A program made the position numbers and the translations under genes. A stretch of DNA of 40,877 nt from Gamarada debralockiae. Taxonomy: Eukaryota > Ascomycota > Leotiomycetes > Helotiales > Hyphodiscaceae. The stretch's first letter is position 1. Each line of letters opens with the position of its first letter. Below the pieces are notes generated by a model that did no database searches, was not told the DNA's origin, and saw only the letters and a program-made list of their open reading frames with translations. This document shows positions 30,646 through 40,877 of the stretch, in pieces. The stretch spans positions 1-40,877 of the forward strand of contig NXFV01001693.1 in assembly GCA_002803225.1 (NCBI GenBank), written 5' to 3'.

Positions 30646-33049
30646 CTAGAACTGATCAGGGCCTTCAAGAGCCAAAACAGCAAAATGTCCCCCAACAACC
30701 GGCCTATTCCTCCACGCATCAAAGCCCCCAATCGGATCCCCACTCCCACCAACCAATCCTCCTGTCCCCGGAATTGCAAACCAGCGATCACTAAACGGCG
30801 GTGTATTCATCCCATTCGTCATATACCTCCACACGTCATCGATAAACATGTCTCTCGTTCCGTCACCTTCCCCAGGAGACGCAGCAGCCGCCCAGTTCGT
30901 CCAAAACGTGGAACTCCAGTCCACTCTACTATCGAGAGCCACGCCAGCTTCGCCTTGGATAGTGGGATAGTAGGACGACAGCATGTCGTAGGCGGATTGT
31001 GGGAATGTTTGCAGGGAGAAGAGGATGTCGGGGTAGATGTTGAAGACGACTGCGTAGTCGTCGTCTTTGCTGTATGTTACGTTGTTTCCGTATTGGAGCT
31101 TGAAATGCGTCCTTGCTTTATCCAAGCCAAGACCGTTTTCATAAAGTTCATTCGCAAACTCAAGCCCTGTAGTCGAATATGACGAATCATTGAAGAGCTT
31201 ACCGTACGCATTCAAGGCAATCGCTGCTTTGATGGCCAGGTTTGTTTGGTTGGCGAGCGGACCGCAACAGTCATTTGTTGCGAGTTGAACAGATTCATTA
31301 AGGCCATCAACGACGAGGTAGTCCGTGTACTTCTGGAAAAGAGATTGGTATTGCGTTGCCCAGGCAGAGTTCCCTGTTGCGGCTACGTAGGCGTAAGCTA
31401 GCAGAATGAGATTCCCGCTTTCTTCCACAGGCATGTCTTCTTCTATTTGATTGTCGTGGCCAGTTGCATTGGGGTAATGAGTTCCAATGTCATGGATCGC
31501 GAAAGGCTGCGTCCAACTGCCTGTGGCGAGGTATTGAAGTACAGGTTCAAGAAGGAGTCGAAGATATTCTGGAGCCATCACATACCAGATAGGAAATGCG
31601 GGGAAGATTACGTCCACTGCGTCGCCCTGTCAGCGTTTGCCTTTCTGGTAATGTCTCATCCTTCAGAATCAAGAAACTCACAAGTATTCACATTCCCATC
31701 ACTACTAATCTCCTTCAAAAATACCATCACATCATCCGTATCCAAAGTATCGCCCGGGATCGTCAAATCACTCCCTCCAAACACTTGTCTCGTGGTCAAA
31801 GTCAGAATGTCGGAATAATTCGACCCCACTGACGCTATCGCTTTCTCTTCCAACTCCGCATCCATCGCCAAGGATTCAGCTTGAGCCGCAGCATAATCAT
31901 CAAAGAAATACGATACAGCTGATGGCAAATCGGGATAAGAAGCTCGGTAGTACCCAGTCCTTGCGTTTCCAAGATAGTTGATAGCTGCTTCCCTCACATA
32001 ACCTACGGCAAACGTGACGGATGCGTTATATACTCGGCCCAAATCGTGAGCGATGCTTACGACGTCCCCAGATGCGAAAGTTGGTGTCGTTCCAACAAGA
32101 GTTCCGTTAATAGCAAACTGAGCTCGAACAGTGCCAGGAGCTCCAGATTGGTGCGTGACAGTAGACAGATTCGATGGTTTGGAGGCAAAGACAACGTCTC
32201 CCCATAAAGCCATATCACTAACCTCTTCATACGTCGCCGCCCCATCCACTGAAAGTTCAAACAACGAAACTTCATTCGCCAGAGTAAAACTAGACAGTGT
32301 ACTCCTGCTCTGTCCAGTCCAACTCTCATCCACATCAGAATAAACCTGGACTTTCGACATTGCAGTTCCGCTCACGGAAACAGTCAGATAACTAAACGGC
32401 AAGCTCTGTCTCAAATAATCCTTGGGGGATACAGGGGAGAAGAAATCCAGACTAAAGATTGCGTTTCCAGCCTTTAACGTGAAGATTGAATGCGTAGACG
32501 TGTAAGTGGCGCTAGTGAGAGAAGCTTCACTTGTTCCTGGAATGGAGGAAGGGACGCCGAAAAGCTTGTAGGGAGTACCGTCTACGCGGGCTAGGACGCT
32601 CCAGGTGAGGTTTGCTCCAGTCCAGAATTGGGGAGTGGAGGTTGCGAGGCTGGGGACTTGGTTTCCCGGCATCCACGCTTTGGTTGTGTTAGCTGGGGTT
32701 CGATTTCGAGGGATTTAGAGGACGGCATACCTGATAAGTATGGACTCCTCACAGCAAGAGGATATGATGGTGGGAGAACAGGCGTGTACGTTACCGCTCC
32801 AACACTTCCAATAAAAGGAGAGAGATAAACCGATACGGTGGAGAGTATTGGGAGCTGCATGATGCCCATAGATCTCTTTTGAACCTCCCCAACAAGCGAG
32901 CTCCTTCCTCCCTCTCTTGTAAACCAACTACTCGTAGACAACTCTTTTAAACCTTTCAACAATTCATGAGGCGTTGAAATCAGTAGAACCACCACTGCTG
33001 AGAGCAGGAGTACCAAATAGAAAAAATTGCGGAAGTACATTGCCGCCAT
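30646..33049 (-). CDS. Glutaminase A-like protein (GtaA family) with N-terminal signal anchor
   Basis: Three exons: 33049-32731, 32677-31682 and 31616-30646; 761 aa. Introns of 53 and 65 bp join in frame (PYLS-AWMPG; DGNVNT-LDVIFPAFPIW). The order fits fungal glutaminase A: N-terminal beta-rich DUF5127 part (TYTPVLPPSYPLAVRSPYLS, NQVPSLATSTPQFWTG), DUF4965 (DYAAAQAESLAMDAELEEKA, TLTTRQVFGGSD, SSDGNVNT), and the alpha-helical DUF1793 part (FAIHDIGTHYPNATGHD, EEDMPVEESGNLILLAYAY, FSDRWFAIP, NRPVVGGHFAVLAL). The family hydrolyses glutamine to glutamate, usually outside the cell. Instead of a cleavable signal there is a hydrophobic segment at about residues 6-28 (FYLVLLLSAVVVLLI) followed by a 50-residue linker, so a membrane-anchored form is likely. 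Several N-x-S/T sites are present. Confidence 0.93.
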
Positions 33050-33794
33050 TGTAGCTAGCAAAAAGTTATTTGGCGACTTTGTGTAGAAATCACGTCAATG
33101 TAACATTGGCCGTGATCAGACCTGCGGGGTTATGCAGCGCTATTTTAAGCACGAATCCTTAATCCTTGGCTCCCTCACGTGAAAATGATGAGTAATGGAA
33201 CGTAAAATTTGAACGTCTCGTTGTGGGGGTATTGCGCGCTCACTTGTCGCTAAACCCCTTTGACGTGAAGCAAGCTGATCCCAGCATCCAACAGGGTCAA
33301 GGGACAGTAAATTGAAGTTTACTTTGGTCAAGTGAACCTGAAGGAAATTCGTGATCTCATTGCTGCCGCCTATAAAAGAATATTAAACATACATCTGTCA
33401 AGAAATCCAGCAGTGCAGTTGCCCTCCCAATATACATCCATTCCGTCCCATTCCCAAACTTATAAATCAAAAGGTAAATACGCAGTCCAGTCTATACCCC
33501 CGCAAATATGAGAAGAGATGCACCATAGCCTGCCAGTCTGACGTTCCAACGCCTCCACTACTGGATCCACCTGTACGCCAGTTGAAGTTGCAGGTCACCG
33601 CCTCGTTCTGGACCGAAGGACACCCTTTCCATGCAGTTGACGATTTCTACCCAGAATGAAGCTTAGGTCAAAGTAGCCAACATAGCCCTGACCAACTTCG
33701 GAGGAGGAACTATCAAAACAGTCAAAGTCAGCCACTAGCACTTCCAACATCCCCATCAAAGGGCCGTGCACCCACCAAAGGACACACCGAAACA
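33050..33794. other. Spacer: glutaminase promoter and 3' region of the DUF8035-like gene
   Basis: About 745 bp. CTCACGTGAAAA (E-box) lies near 33174. Frames at 33140-33331 and 33595-33798 show no motif. No repeat recognised. Confidence 0.45.
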
Positions 33795-35573
33795 TCATCT
33801 ATCATAGATATATTTCGGCACGCTGATTGCCATCCTACCTTTTTTGTCTTTCTCAATTCTCACACCTCCCTCGGGTTCGCTAACCCGCTCCTTTCTAATC
33901 ACCGTGAACTCCTCTCCTGGGCGCTCAATCGTTTCTCTATCGTAGAGAACAAGCTCGCCCTCACTAGCTCTAGCTCCGCGTCGGATTCGGTCTGCTTTGC
34001 GCATTTCTCTGTCAGCGCGCTTCTCCGCTCGAAGTGCTTCCTTCTCAGCCTCCAAGGCCTTAATCTCGGCGCGAATGGCTCGCTCGTCTTTTGATCGATG
34101 GCGCTCGGGAAGGGCGAGTGCTAATGGGCCTACAGGAATAGGATCGCTTTCTTCGCGAGGTCCGTTAACATCGATAATGATAGGACCTTCGTGGTGGTGG
34201 TGGTGCGAGCGGTGGGATCTTGCGGGTGATGGTGATCGGTGAGTCTCAACGATCTTGGTATCTGTAACGACTTCGAGATTTCCTGGGGGTGGTGGAGGGA
34301 TCCATCCTGGAGGTGGTGGGGGAGGCGGTGGCGCAGCGGGCACAGTGACGACCTCTGTTCGATGCTCTTCGATGACAGTTCCGGCTTCAGAGCGGCCTCC
34401 AGACATTTCAACTTCTGGACCAACGAGATAACTTGTTAGAGTGGTGGTCGTGACGGGCGGGTCTACGGTGGGGAATCAGGGTGGGATGATGAGGGTATGG
34501 TGAGGTGTGAAGAAAATGGACTCACTCTCTGAAACCTTGTAATCTTCGCTCAACTTAATGACTTCGTCAATGTTCTCACGGCCGAGAGCTTTCTGAATAA
34601 TGATCACATCGCCCTATTCTTATTAGCGGAAGATTTTGGGAATAGCAGAGGGGTTGCATACCTCTTCCTCGAATGGGTAGCCCAGGTCGATGATTGCCCT
34701 CTTGCTCACAAGCCGGGCAGGCATTCTCGTCTTTCCTCTCTTGGGGAACTCGCTCCTCACAGTCTCTCTCTCACTGGAAGAAGAAGAGCTCACACTATCA
34801 CTTCTCACACTTCCTCTAACACTCCCACCCCTCTTACTCTCCTTGCTCCGGCTTCGTCTCCGCCGTCTAATGATCTCCCTCTCACGGACTCGTTCTGGGA
34901 AGCCTCTGTAATCCTCATCTCCATAGTAATCTGGCTCTGCCACTTTGATTTCCTCGTATTCCCTAAAGTCTCGCTCGGCATATCGTCGAGGTGGTGGCAA
35001 TGCTCTCGTTCTCGGCAGTGGAATCGGAGTGAGCGGTGGTGGATGGGCATCTTCTCTGTAAAGCTCCTCGCGATAATTCTCTCTCTCCCTGTACCTCGCC
35101 GGAGGACCATATTCCTCCCTCTCCACAAATCTCGTCAAAGGCTTGCGATCAAACGTATCGAGCGAACTCTGCCGTCTCAAGTACGCTGGTCTGGCAGCAG
35201 GCCCACGTCGTGGAGGTGAAGGACTTTGATAATAATCCCTCTCCCGCTCCTTTTCGATCGTGATGCTAGGACCTCTGTCTCGACCAAATGGCCTCTCCCT
35301 CTCCATTCGCGGCTCATCATAGTATTCGCGTTTCTCGTATCTATCCTCTTCAAATCCTCTCGGGCCTCTGCGTTCGTAAATTTCGTCAACGGATCGCTCT
35401 CGGGCTCGTCCGAAGCCGGGTGAGCGAAGAAATCGTGTGTCGCGTTCTTCGAAACGCTCTCGTGTTTCGCCGCCGCCATAGCGATTGCGGTCCCGCTCGA
35501 GAGTGAAGCGCTCAGTATCCCATCGCTCCCCTCGGCCCGGACCGCCGCCGCCATAATATGGGTCTCGGGACAT
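33795..35573 (-). CDS. DUF8035-like Arg/Glu/Pro-rich protein
   Basis: Three exons: 35573-34662, 34613-34526 and 34462-33795; 555 aa. Introns of 48 and 63 bp join as EEE-GDVIIIQK and KVSE-NPPVTT. The first 230 residues are charged and disordered (repeated RE, RYxER, RRRRRSRSKES), with a Ser-rich run. The best conserved part is around residues 280-330: KRAIIDLGYPFEEEGDVIIIQKALGRENIDEVIKLSEDY, a motif I associate with the fungal DUF8035 family. Then come poly-Pro (PPPPPPPPGWIPPPPPG), a His run, a charged coiled coil (AEIKALEAEKEALRAEKRADREMRKADRI) and a final GRMAISVPKYI motif. RS-like repeats suggest a nuclear RNA-linked role, but nothing firm is known. The first ATG is 35573. Confidence 0.88.
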
Positions 35574-36758
35574 TGCTGCAGATGATATTCTCGACTGTGT
35601 GAAGTTTTGCCGGATGGTTCTGGGCAAGATTGTCAGGGAAGTTGGTGAGGCTCTCGAGTGTCGCTGTCAGATGCGAGGGTGCGTCGTAGTGCCCCGCTAT
35701 TCGTTCCTCTGCCGCGTACGAGATTCAAGTCGCGGGAGGGGTGAAAACTTGTTGATCAATGGTAGGAGTGTCGGTGCAAGAGTAGATAAGGTCGTTGGCA
35801 ACCGTTCAAGTAAATTGGGAGGCTGAAAAGAACAAGAGATTTTATCATGGATGTGTGATGATGACTGGAAGTTGAGTGGGGTCTGTGGTTGAGCAAAGCA
35901 GGCCTGGTGACGAGGATTAGCAGGGTCTAGGTGGCTATCATTGGGCAGCCACGGCCTGAAGTTAAATCTGCCACTCACACGTGATTCGACTACTTTTGTG
36001 CTCTCTCGCTGTTTAATTCTTCGTTTCTGATGTCGGATCTTAAAAAGCGTATAGATGTTGACCAGTAAAACGGATTAAACTGATCAAAATTGGAATATAT
36101 TTCAAGGAAATTTGTTGATAATTTCTCGAAGTTATCACCAACTTCATGGATGTTTCTTCTAGACCGCCATTAGTCGATGACGTAGGTCCGCCCTTGGGCC
36201 TGATCACCAGCGCAAGGAAACCCAAAGGCAAAAGTTAATATCAGGCCTACTCGGTATCAGAAACACTATTGATTGTCTCAGCTATAGTCCGAGCAAATAT
36301 TAAAGATGGGAGATTTGATAATAACAACTTCAAAGAAAGGCTACTGGTAAGTTGATATCTAAGGAGCGGCCCGAGGACCAAGTCCCAGATCCATAGTTGA
36401 GGATATCAAGATTAGCTGAACCAGGAATCCAGGAGATTGAAGGATATGGGACGTTTAACCACGTCCTATGGAGGGATCTTATTGTACCTCCTTATAGAAT
36501 AAGGGCTGTTTGTGTCACCATTGGGATCCGATTTGTAATTAAAAATTTTGATATGGATCCCTAACGGCCCAACGCCCCGCTATGGGCTTCCAAAATTCTA
36601 ATCCTCAAACGCCATATCCCGAGAGGACTCCTGGAAGGGTCTTCTGCGGCTCTATCCGCTGCCTTCCATGCATGTATGAGCAATGACCACCTGCAAGATA
36701 ACACCGAGTACATGTCTTTCCCTGTGAAGCGTTGAGTTACCACGCCCTTGCGCCTCCC
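35574..36758. other. Spacer: promoter of the DUF8035-like gene and TFB2 3' region
   Basis: About 1.2 kb with no supported gene. A CACACGTGATTC E-box lies near 35978. Inverted GGGATCC / GGATCCC motifs (36523-36529 and 36555-36561) bracket an AT-rich 25-bp core. Frames at 35599-36231 have no motif. Confidence 0.45.
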
Positions 36759-38319
36759 CTATTTCGTTTTTCGACTTCTGATGTAATCCCTCAATTGCTC
36801 ATGTCTGGTGACAAAGAACATTCTCTTCGCGTCGCTTTTCCAAATTAGTACTCCAATTTCGTCCGCATACCTAGCACATCCTTCATATTCCTTCTGATTA
36901 TCAAACTCCTTGAACAGGAAGCCAGGTGTAGCTTTCATCCGCTCGTTCTCGATCTGCCATAGCCTTATTTGATCGACAACCGTGGGAGGGAGTACCGGCC
37001 CTCCGCCCTGTGCTACTGACTTCTTCAATAGCTGCGGATGGGCATGTGTGGACAAGTACGAGATAATTTGATCGGATGTGATGCCGTGGGAGATGGCTTC
37101 CCGGATCGAATTGCGAGTGACTCGACCAGAAACCATATTTGGGTAGCGAGCAGTGAGTTTCGTGAAGAGAGCAAGGACGGCGATTTGTAGAGGCGAAGAA
37201 GTATATGCGTAGAGACGGTAATTCGTTTCGATGATAATGAAACCTTTCGAGGTTGAGTCTGCAGTGAGTGCTGCATCGAAGCCAGCAGATACACTACGCA
37301 GCGCGCTAGCATCTGAGGTGAGAGTTGTGGCTAGACGTGTGGGAAAAAATTGGTTTGGTGACGATTTGGGAATGTACACAAGACCGAAGTCTACCAATGG
37401 TGTTAACATTTGCTGCTGAGTGTGCTGGAGAGTCAAGGTATTATATGCGCGGCCGAGTTCGAGGGAGCCAAGCATGAATAAGAAGGATAGAACTTCGACT
37501 GAGTCCATACCCATCTATCTAGGTTAGCTGGTGAACGTTCCGCCAAAATGGAAAACCGACCTTCTCGGCATTCTCAATCCAGAGAAGCAGCAGAGTCCAA
37601 ACTTGGGCATTGACTTCTTGCAGAAGAAACGAGAATCCGGCTTGCGTTATTCCTCCACCCTGATGCCTTCCTCTTGTCACAAGATTGCCCGCTTCCAACA
37701 ATTGTTTGACGGCTGCTGTCGGTCCTTGTCCTTCTTGATGCATCGCAGCACCAACGCTATTGACCACGTAATGTAAGATCCCCTCCCATTGGGACCTTGC
37801 ATATTCATCGAGGAATTTCGTATCGACATCACCGGTTGCTTGATCGCTCGAAGGCACTCCGAAAGATTGATGGTCTCCGCCGCCAGTCAGCGCAAGTCGT
37901 AATGAAGAAGAAAAGTTATCCATCAATGCAACCACTTGTGGGCTATCTTTGCCTGCCGTAATCGTGACCATGTGGAGGGTTCTCAACATTGCGAGGGCTT
38001 GATCTTTCTCTCTACAAGGTGTCAGTCGTGCTTGTGAATGTTGAGAATGTGAACGCAGACCTTTTGCTGTTAGGGTGGACCCAGAGAGTAAGATCAGTGA
38101 GGGGCAGCGGCTTGCTCATGTACAGTAGTGCCATAACAAAGCTCTTTGCTGCGCTTGATTAGCATGTTACTCCATCTCGATGGAGTGCCCCATACCCAGA
38201 TGAGGCAGCATGCGCCTGAAGATAGCCAAGGAAGTCGAGGGCTGCTGATACAGCCTTCTGAAAGTGGTACCTGGAAGCCTCTCCAGGTACTCGAAAGATG
38301 CGAGAGATGAGACAGACAT
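36759..38319 (-). CDS. TFB2: TFIIH subunit Tfb2 (p52)
   Basis: Four exons: 38319-38196, 38148-38061, 38011-37561 and 37514-36759; 472 aa, like human p52 (462) and slightly shorter than yeast Tfb2. Introns are 47, 49 and 46 bp. Conserved blocks run in order: YLERLPGTTFRRLYQQPSTSLAIFR, FVMALLYM, LPLTDLTLWV, ALAMLRTLHM, WEGILHYVVNS, LLEAGNLVTR, GFSFLLQEVNAQVWTLLL, VEVLSFLFMLGSLELGR, LVDFGLVYIP, FIIIETNYRLYAYTSSPLQIAVLALF, then the C-terminal QIRLWQIENERMKATPGFLFKEF, DEIGVLIW, MFFVTRHEQLRDYI. Tfb2 is a core TFIIH subunit that anchors and stimulates the XPB/Ssl2 ATPase in transcription initiation and nucleotide excision repair. It shares a 263-bp divergent promoter with the thioesterase gene. Confidence 0.97.
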
Positions 38320-38582
38320 GTTTGCGATGTCTTGATCTCAAGTCTCGAGTAACTATCGGTTTATCATTGTTTGGAGTTGGAGTTGGGCTTTTTGTTCGAA
38401 GGCCTTGCTAGCAGCCTGCTGGACGTTGAAATCTCTTGTGTTGATTCGAAAGACGACGCACGGACCAGGTTCTGCAATCTCGCGGTTCCCCGTGACGTCG
38501 ACCCTCCTTTTCAAAATCCCAGCTTCCAACACGTTCAGGAGACCTGCTCCCTTGTTTTACTTAAAATAAAAAAAAAGATAAA
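38320..38582. promoter_or_regulatory. Divergent promoter TFB2 / thioesterase
   Basis: Only 263 bp separate the two start codons (38319, - and 38583, +). The sequence includes a TGACGTCGA CRE-like site near 38494 and an A/T-rich run just before the thioesterase ATG. Shared regulation is inferred from spacing. Confidence 0.55.
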
Positions 38583-39612
38583 ATGGCAGCTCTCAGATTT
38601 GTCAGATCAGTATGTACTTTGAGTTTGGGGTTAATCATAATGCTAATTCATTTGCAGGTTCTAAAGTCTTTTCAAGCAGAATCGGGGCTTGAACCGAGGT
38701 AAGATTGCATTCCCTCATGTCCATATATTGAGGCTGGATAGTTCCTGCTTTGGGTTGCGTACGTCGTGACGTTTGGCCACCTTATATAACTTTCTATCCC
38801 TCTCAAGTTCAAATACATGAACGTAGCAAGTTGCTATGGCGGTTCAATTGGCCATCTGCTAACACGTCTCGCATTTCTAGACTTTTCGGAGAAAAGGTAT
38901 ACCCTATCTGAGAGGAGGCCAAATTGAGCCAAGGAACTGTTCATGTTTAACTTAGTGTTGCTAGATTCGAGTCACTGCTGCAGAACCAGGCAGGGTTGAC
39001 TTCGAACTGGACATCGACAAGGAACATACAGTCAGTTACCTCCAACCCTAATTTCCTTCTCAGTCGCTCATTGAGTCCCAGAACCGTCTCAATATCATTC
39101 ATGGAGGCACGATCGCGAGTATGGTAGATTTGGGTGGCTCTCTAGCCGTGGCGTCTAGGGGCCTATATGCCACGGGTGTATCAACTGATCTGAATGGTAT
39201 GCTGTGTTGACTCCGAGCTCAGGTAGAGTGAAGGGTTAACAATATCCCCTTAGTCACGTATCTCAATTCCGGTGGCCAGATCGGCGATGTTTTGAAAGCG
39301 GTTGTAACTTGCGACAAGTGTAAGTATCATCTCGGGGGATTTGTATAAGATATTTACTGATCTATCCTAATAGTTGGGAAGACGATGGCATATACCTCCA
39401 TACAATTCACGAACAGCAAAGGAGAGCTAGCTGCAAGAGGAAGTCATACAAAGTAAGTTCAATGGAAGTTGGGAGCACGTGAGATAGGATATTCCGGGTT
39501 TCATTGAGCTGCAGTACAAGGCCGTACGACTGTTGCTGACTACCACAGATATATTGCACTTGCGTGGAAACACCCTGAAAACATAGTCGAAGAGTTATCA
39601 CCAAGGAAATGA
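38583..39612 (+). CDS. PaaI/ACOT13-type acyl-CoA thioesterase (hotdog fold)
   Basis: Eight exons: 38583-38609, 38658-38698, 38881-38896, 38965-39030, 39082-39196, 39254-39319, 39374-39452 and 39549-39612; 157 aa. All junctions are GT-AG with consistent phases, and several introns have CTAAC/CTGAC/CTAAT branch points. The product follows the hotdog thioesterase plan: GRVDFELDIDKEHT, NRLNIIHGGTIASMVDLGGSLAV with the HGG motif and the catalytic Asp region, GVSTDLNVTYLNSGGQIGDVL, KTMAYTSIQFTNSKGELAARGSHTKYIA. Enzymes of this type hydrolyse medium- to long-chain acyl-CoA, often at mitochondria; substrate and location are not readable here. Exon 3 is only 16 nt. No exon is long enough to stand out as an open frame, so simple ORF scans miss the gene. 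Confidence 0.93.
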
Positions 39613-40145
39613 AGCTCAAGCTGAGAGATTGGAGAGATTGGAGGAAGGTTTGTAACGTTACAGCTGTGGATACAACCAGCTTCTGCCAAGACGACGATAT
39701 CAAAAAATGCAATTCGTTATTAACTACGAGAATTTTCATGACTGGCCCAGCGTCAAAGCCACGAGTGACGCCTGATTAAGAAATAAGCTAGAGCTTCGAG
39801 ACCCACAGGATCTTCAAGGGAGGTGCACTTGCATTGACAGTTGACGGCGAGTCCGACTAGCTCCATATCGGGATTCTCGAACTGTGCAACCTGATCTTGG
39901 GTGACTATGAATGGCTTGGTGGGCAGGCCTCATGGTCATGGTGTGGAAGAGCAGGGGAGACTTGCAAGCTTCCAGTGACTGCATACATAGATGGAAGGTC
40001 ATAACTGTTGTGTGCGGGGTCATTACCAGGGAGCTGATATGTTGGGGCACATCTTAGTACAAATCGACCCCGAGCCGGTATATCTAGTACCGAGAACCAT
40101 AGGGATGCGCCGAAAACGAACCATGGTTATTCGATTGAATCACTA
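39613..40145. other. Spacer after the thioesterase gene
   Basis: About 530 bp with the thioesterase 3' UTR. Minus-strand frames at 39407-40050 have no motif. No gene recognised. Confidence 0.4.
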
Positions 40146-40340
40146 CAGTAAAACCTGGTTATAACGAACACGAAAAATCTGTATGGGCGAGGGCCCAAAA
40201 ATTCGTTATATCCAGAGATCGTTATATAGAATCCCTGTCTTCACACAAATTATCCCTGTAAAGCTTTTCGTCTCGTACGTTATATCGAGGGATTTGTTAG
40301 CGTTCGATATATCCAGATTCGTTATAGGCAGGTTTTACTG
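40146..40340. mobile_element. Complete 195-bp pogo-type MITE with TA target duplications
   Basis: The ends are inverted repeats: CAGTAAAACCTGGTTATAAC on the left and, on the opposite strand of the right end, CAGTAAAACCTGCCTATAAC; about 23 bp with two mismatches. TA lies on both sides (40144-40145 and 40341-40342), the Tc1/mariner/pogo signature. The interior has several CGTTATAT-type subterminal repeats and no coding capacity. It would need a transposase from a related autonomous element elsewhere in the genome. Confidence 0.92.
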
Positions 40341-40342
40341 TA

Positions 40343-40877
40343 CTCGGAAGTGAGTATTTTCTTCAATCAGAATTGAGTTTTTGTTGTTTGGCATTTGGCA
40401 TTTGGCCGGAAGGAGACGAGTGCCCAGGGCTTGGTATGATATCGCAGGACGTGCTTTGTGCGGACCCAGAATTTCCAGACAACCGTTTCACCCAGAAATC
40501 TAACCGAATGAACCGATAGTCCATAATTTCCAGTGGGTTGCGACAAGTGAGGCTTCGATAGTGGTTGTCCTCGTTAAACCTTGCCGGACGCCATTAAATG
40601 CTCTGCAGCAGGGTATATAGCTTAAATTCCTATTGGTAAGCCACCAAATGTCGACAACGAATCAATCCTGTTTGGTGCATATGCAATAGATCAAAATGTA
40701 CACTTGACATCGACCGTGGAAAATGATCCCACGTCTCAAGGCGACCGGTACATTGTCTGATGAACTGGTACTAAAACGTCTAGGGAAGAATCCTTCCAGA
40801 AAAACCAAAGGGTCAAGCTATTTCAACTTGCCTCCCGGCTAAATCCACTTGTCGGGAGTACACCCATCAACCTCGCT
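40343..40877. other. Right-end spacer, nothing recognised
   Basis: About 535 bp. A short TTTGGCA direct repeat occurs near 40387-40402. No coding frame, RNA gene or transposon end recognised. Confidence 0.4.

Noticed and set aside
35226..35506. Plus-strand frames opposite the DUF8035-like gene
   Set aside because: Arise from the biased Arg/Glu codon composition of the real gene.
36523..36561. Inverted GGGATCC / GGATCCC pair as a possible tiny transposon
   Set aside because: Arms are only 7 bp and there is no flanking duplication; compatible with chance.
18392..39612. Biosynthetic or metabolic gene cluster
   Set aside because: Neighbouring intact genes serve unrelated cell functions (ER shape, TFIIH, TANGO2, thioesterase, glutaminase), and no backbone enzyme is present.
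1..40877. CRISPR array, tRNA or rRNA genes, telomeric repeats
   Set aside because: None recognised on either strand; the sequence looks like ordinary fungal nuclear DNA.

Overview
The window looks like nuclear DNA of a filamentous ascomycete (Pezizomycotina). Genes are split by short introns of 46-96 bp with GT (twice GC) donors and CTAAC/CTGAC-type branch points. The gene content is fungal: RTA1 protein, Zn2Cys6 regulator, glutaminase A, a STAND-type N-terminal domain, MGM101, BPL1 and TFB2. The style resembles Leotiomycetes, but that is an impression and not proven. No tRNA, rRNA or CRISPR was found. All exon structures were derived by hand; joined reading frames, splice phases and family motifs agree for each multi-exon model.

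Layout. The left edge (1-95) is the end of a pogo-like DNA transposon. Then come an RTA1-like membrane protein (-), MGM101 (-) and, divergently, biotin-protein ligase BPL1 (+). A decayed secretory/membrane protein pseudogene (7.3-9.4 kb) follows, then a Zn2Cys6 transcription factor (-) with two GC-AG introns, a relic-rich spacer (11.7-13.7 kb), and a 1248-residue intronless SF1 helicase (+). Next are a disordered hypothetical protein (-), a TANGO2/NRDE protein (-) and a divergent REEP/Yop1-like protein (+).

From 23.2 to 28.2 kb lies a gene graveyard: a minisatellite-like stretch, direct repeats, a short inverted-repeat element, and three successive minus-strand pseudogenes (amino-acid permease, SRPBCC protein, tandem AIG2-like protein). 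Tryptophan-to-TAG changes recur in these relics. Beyond it are a 498-residue protein joining a STAND N-terminal domain to a ZZ zinc finger (-), a glutaminase A with a signal anchor (-), a DUF8035-like Arg/Glu/Pro-rich protein (-), TFIIH subunit TFB2 (-) and, divergently, an eight-exon PaaI/ACOT13-type thioesterase (+). The right end carries a complete 195-bp pogo-type MITE with TA duplications.

The housekeeping genes (BPL1, MGM101, TFB2, thioesterase, TANGO2, REEP) do not form one pathway. There is no operon and no biosynthetic cluster. The accessory genes (helicase, STAND-N/ZZ protein, the relics and transposon remnants) mark fast-changing intervals between conserved blocks. The best candidates for undescribed biology are the helicase, with atypical motifs II and V and an unrecognised 600-residue N-terminus, and the STAND-N/ZZ protein that lacks a nucleotide-binding domain.
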